A DNA stretch of 6,576 nucleotides from Anaerolineae bacterium (GTDB taxonomy: Bacteria; Chloroflexota; Anaerolineae; JAAYZQ01): assembly GCA_016926595.1 (NCBI GenBank), contig JAFGOG010000200.1:1-6576 (forward strand). The letters run 5' to 3'. The notes below the pieces were generated by a model, which worked only from the letters and a program-made list of their open reading frames with translations, made no database searches and was not told the DNA's origin. Positions 5,787 to 6,576 of this stretch are shown piece after piece. Position 1 is the stretch's first letter, and each line of letters opens with the position of its first letter. The position numbers and the translations under genes were made by a program.

Positions 5787-6576
5787 GCAGGGGAAAGATG
5801 GCGACCAGCCTGACCTCCAAGTACGTTCTGCCCCTGGCCGATCCTGGGGCGACGCTGGCAACGGTCGGCGGCAAAGGCGCCTCGTTGGCCTGCCTCGTGA
5901 CTGCCGGCCTGCCGGTGCCTGACGGGTTTCACGTGACCACGGCAGCCTACCGGCGCTTTGTGGCCGAGAACGGCCTGCAGCCCGGCATCCTGGCCGTGTT
6001 GGAGCAGGCGGACGCCAGCCAACCGGCCACGCTGGAAGCCGCGTCGACGGCGATCCGCGCGCTGTTCGACGCGGCGCAAATGCCGCCCGACGTGGCCGGC
6101 GCTATCGCCCTGGCCTATGCCGGGCTGGCCGGACGGAACCCAATCGTCGCCGTGCGCTCGTCGGCCACCGCCGAAGACCTACCCGAGGCCAGTTTTGCCG
6201 GCCAGCAGGACACCTTTCTCAACATCGATGGCTATGGCGAGGTGCTGGCGGCGGTCAAGCGCTGTTGGGCCTCGCTGTGGACGGCGCGGGCCATCAGCTA
6301 CCGGGCGCGGCAGGGCGTGGGCGCCGAGGGCCTGAGCCTGGCGGTGGTGGTGCAGGCGCTGGTCCCGGCCGAGGCGGCAGGCATCCTGTTCACCGCCAAC
6401 CCGGTGACTGGTCGCCGCGATCAGGCCATGATCAGCGCCGCGTGGGGCCTGGGCGAGGCGGTCGTCGGCGGGCTGGTGACGCCCGACGCGCTCGTCGTCG
6501 ACAAGGTCAGCGGCGCGGTGGTGGAGCGGCAGACCGCCGACAAGCAGGTGATGACCGCCCGGGTCAACGGCGGCAC
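5783..6576 (+). CDS. PEP/pyruvate-binding ATP-grasp domain protein, 3' end outside window
   Basis: The frame from ATG 5783 has no stop before the edge; 264 residues are visible. It is the N-terminal nucleotide-binding domain (PPDK_N type) of the PEP synthase, pyruvate phosphate dikinase and rifampicin phosphotransferase superfamily. Motifs in order: VGGKGASLACL (28-38) followed by AGLPVPDGFHVT; VRSSATAEDLPEASFAGQQD (124-143); VVVQALVPAEAAGILFTANP (188-207); and AAWGLGEAVVGGLVTPDAL. Lys31 and Arg125 align with nucleotide-contacting residues of the family. The late Glu and Gln-x-Arg of the ATP site would lie past the edge and cannot be checked. It overlaps the methyltransferase by 4 nt (ATGA), so coupling is likely. 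If it ends near 320-350 residues it is the ATP half matching the 540-aa gene. If it continues to about 870 it is a complete enzyme and the 540-aa protein is a second copy of the downstream domains. Confidence 0.93.
   Translation, partial: MSRGKMATSLTSKYVLPLADPGATLATVGGKGASLACLVTAGLPVPDGFHVTTAAYRRFVAENGLQPGILAVLEQADASQPATLEAASTAIRALFDAAQMPPDVAGAIALAYAGLAGRNPIVAVRSSATAEDLPEASFAGQQDTFLNIDGYGEVLAAVKRCWASLWTARAISYRARQGVGAEGLSLAVVVQALVPAEAAGILFTANPVTGRRDQAMISAAWGLGEAVVGGLVTPDALVVDKVSGAVVERQTADKQVMTARVNGG

Noticed and set aside
4818..5861. A 347-codon minus-strand frame across the methyltransferase
   Set aside because: It runs opposite three well-supported genes and their overlaps, and it shows no motif of its own.
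1..6576. CRISPR arrays, tRNA or rRNA genes, insertion sequences and attachment sites
   Set aside because: I saw no regularly spaced repeats, no cloverleaf or rRNA-like stretches, no transposase motifs and no terminal inverted repeats with target duplications.

Overview
The window is GC-rich and every convincing gene lies on the + strand. It holds one large regulator gene followed by a tight four-gene operon that runs off the right edge. The regulator opens with the MPLLTTKLYIPP-type N-terminus, and it sits beside a small protein of the DQAAL(H/R)G type. Both are very common in Chloroflexota, so an Anaerolineae/Caldilineae-like chromosome is my best guess. That is inferred from protein style, not from a marker gene.

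Layout. Positions 1-181 are non-coding and carry a very good sigma70-type promoter (TTGAAG, 17 bp, TGG-TATAAT) and a ribosome-binding site. Positions 182-2929 encode a 915-aa MalT-like STAND ATPase with a C-terminal LuxR helix-turn-helix. The 170-bp gap 2930-3099 holds three copies of GGGGGAT in alternating orientation, a 13-bp palindrome and a probable weak promoter. The operon follows: an 88-aa small conserved protein (3100-3366); a 540-aa protein made of the substrate-type and phosphohistidine domains of the PEP synthase/rifampicin phosphotransferase superfamily (3359-4981); a 259-aa class I SAM methyltransferase (5007-5786); and the N-terminal ATP-grasp domain of the same dikinase superfamily (5783 to the edge, 264 residues visible). 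The last gene is easily missed because its frame has no stop inside the window.

How it may work. The ATP-grasp and phosphohistidine halves that are fused in PEP synthase and rifampicin phosphotransferase lie here in separate genes, with the His half first. This resembles the two-subunit phenylphosphate synthase of anaerobic phenol degraders. The ATP-grasp protein would use ATP to phosphorylate His496 of the 540-aa protein, which would pass phosphate to an unknown small molecule; the methyltransferase would act on the same or a related compound. Overlapping or closely spaced genes with strong Shine-Dalgarno sequences suggest co-translation. The MalT-like regulator is the obvious candidate activator, because GGATGA, the core of the E. 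coli MalT box, lies at about -37 relative to the predicted start of the operon. Substrate, inducer and regulator-operon link are inference. Whether the ATP-grasp gene is a stand-alone half or a full-length enzyme lies beyond the window.
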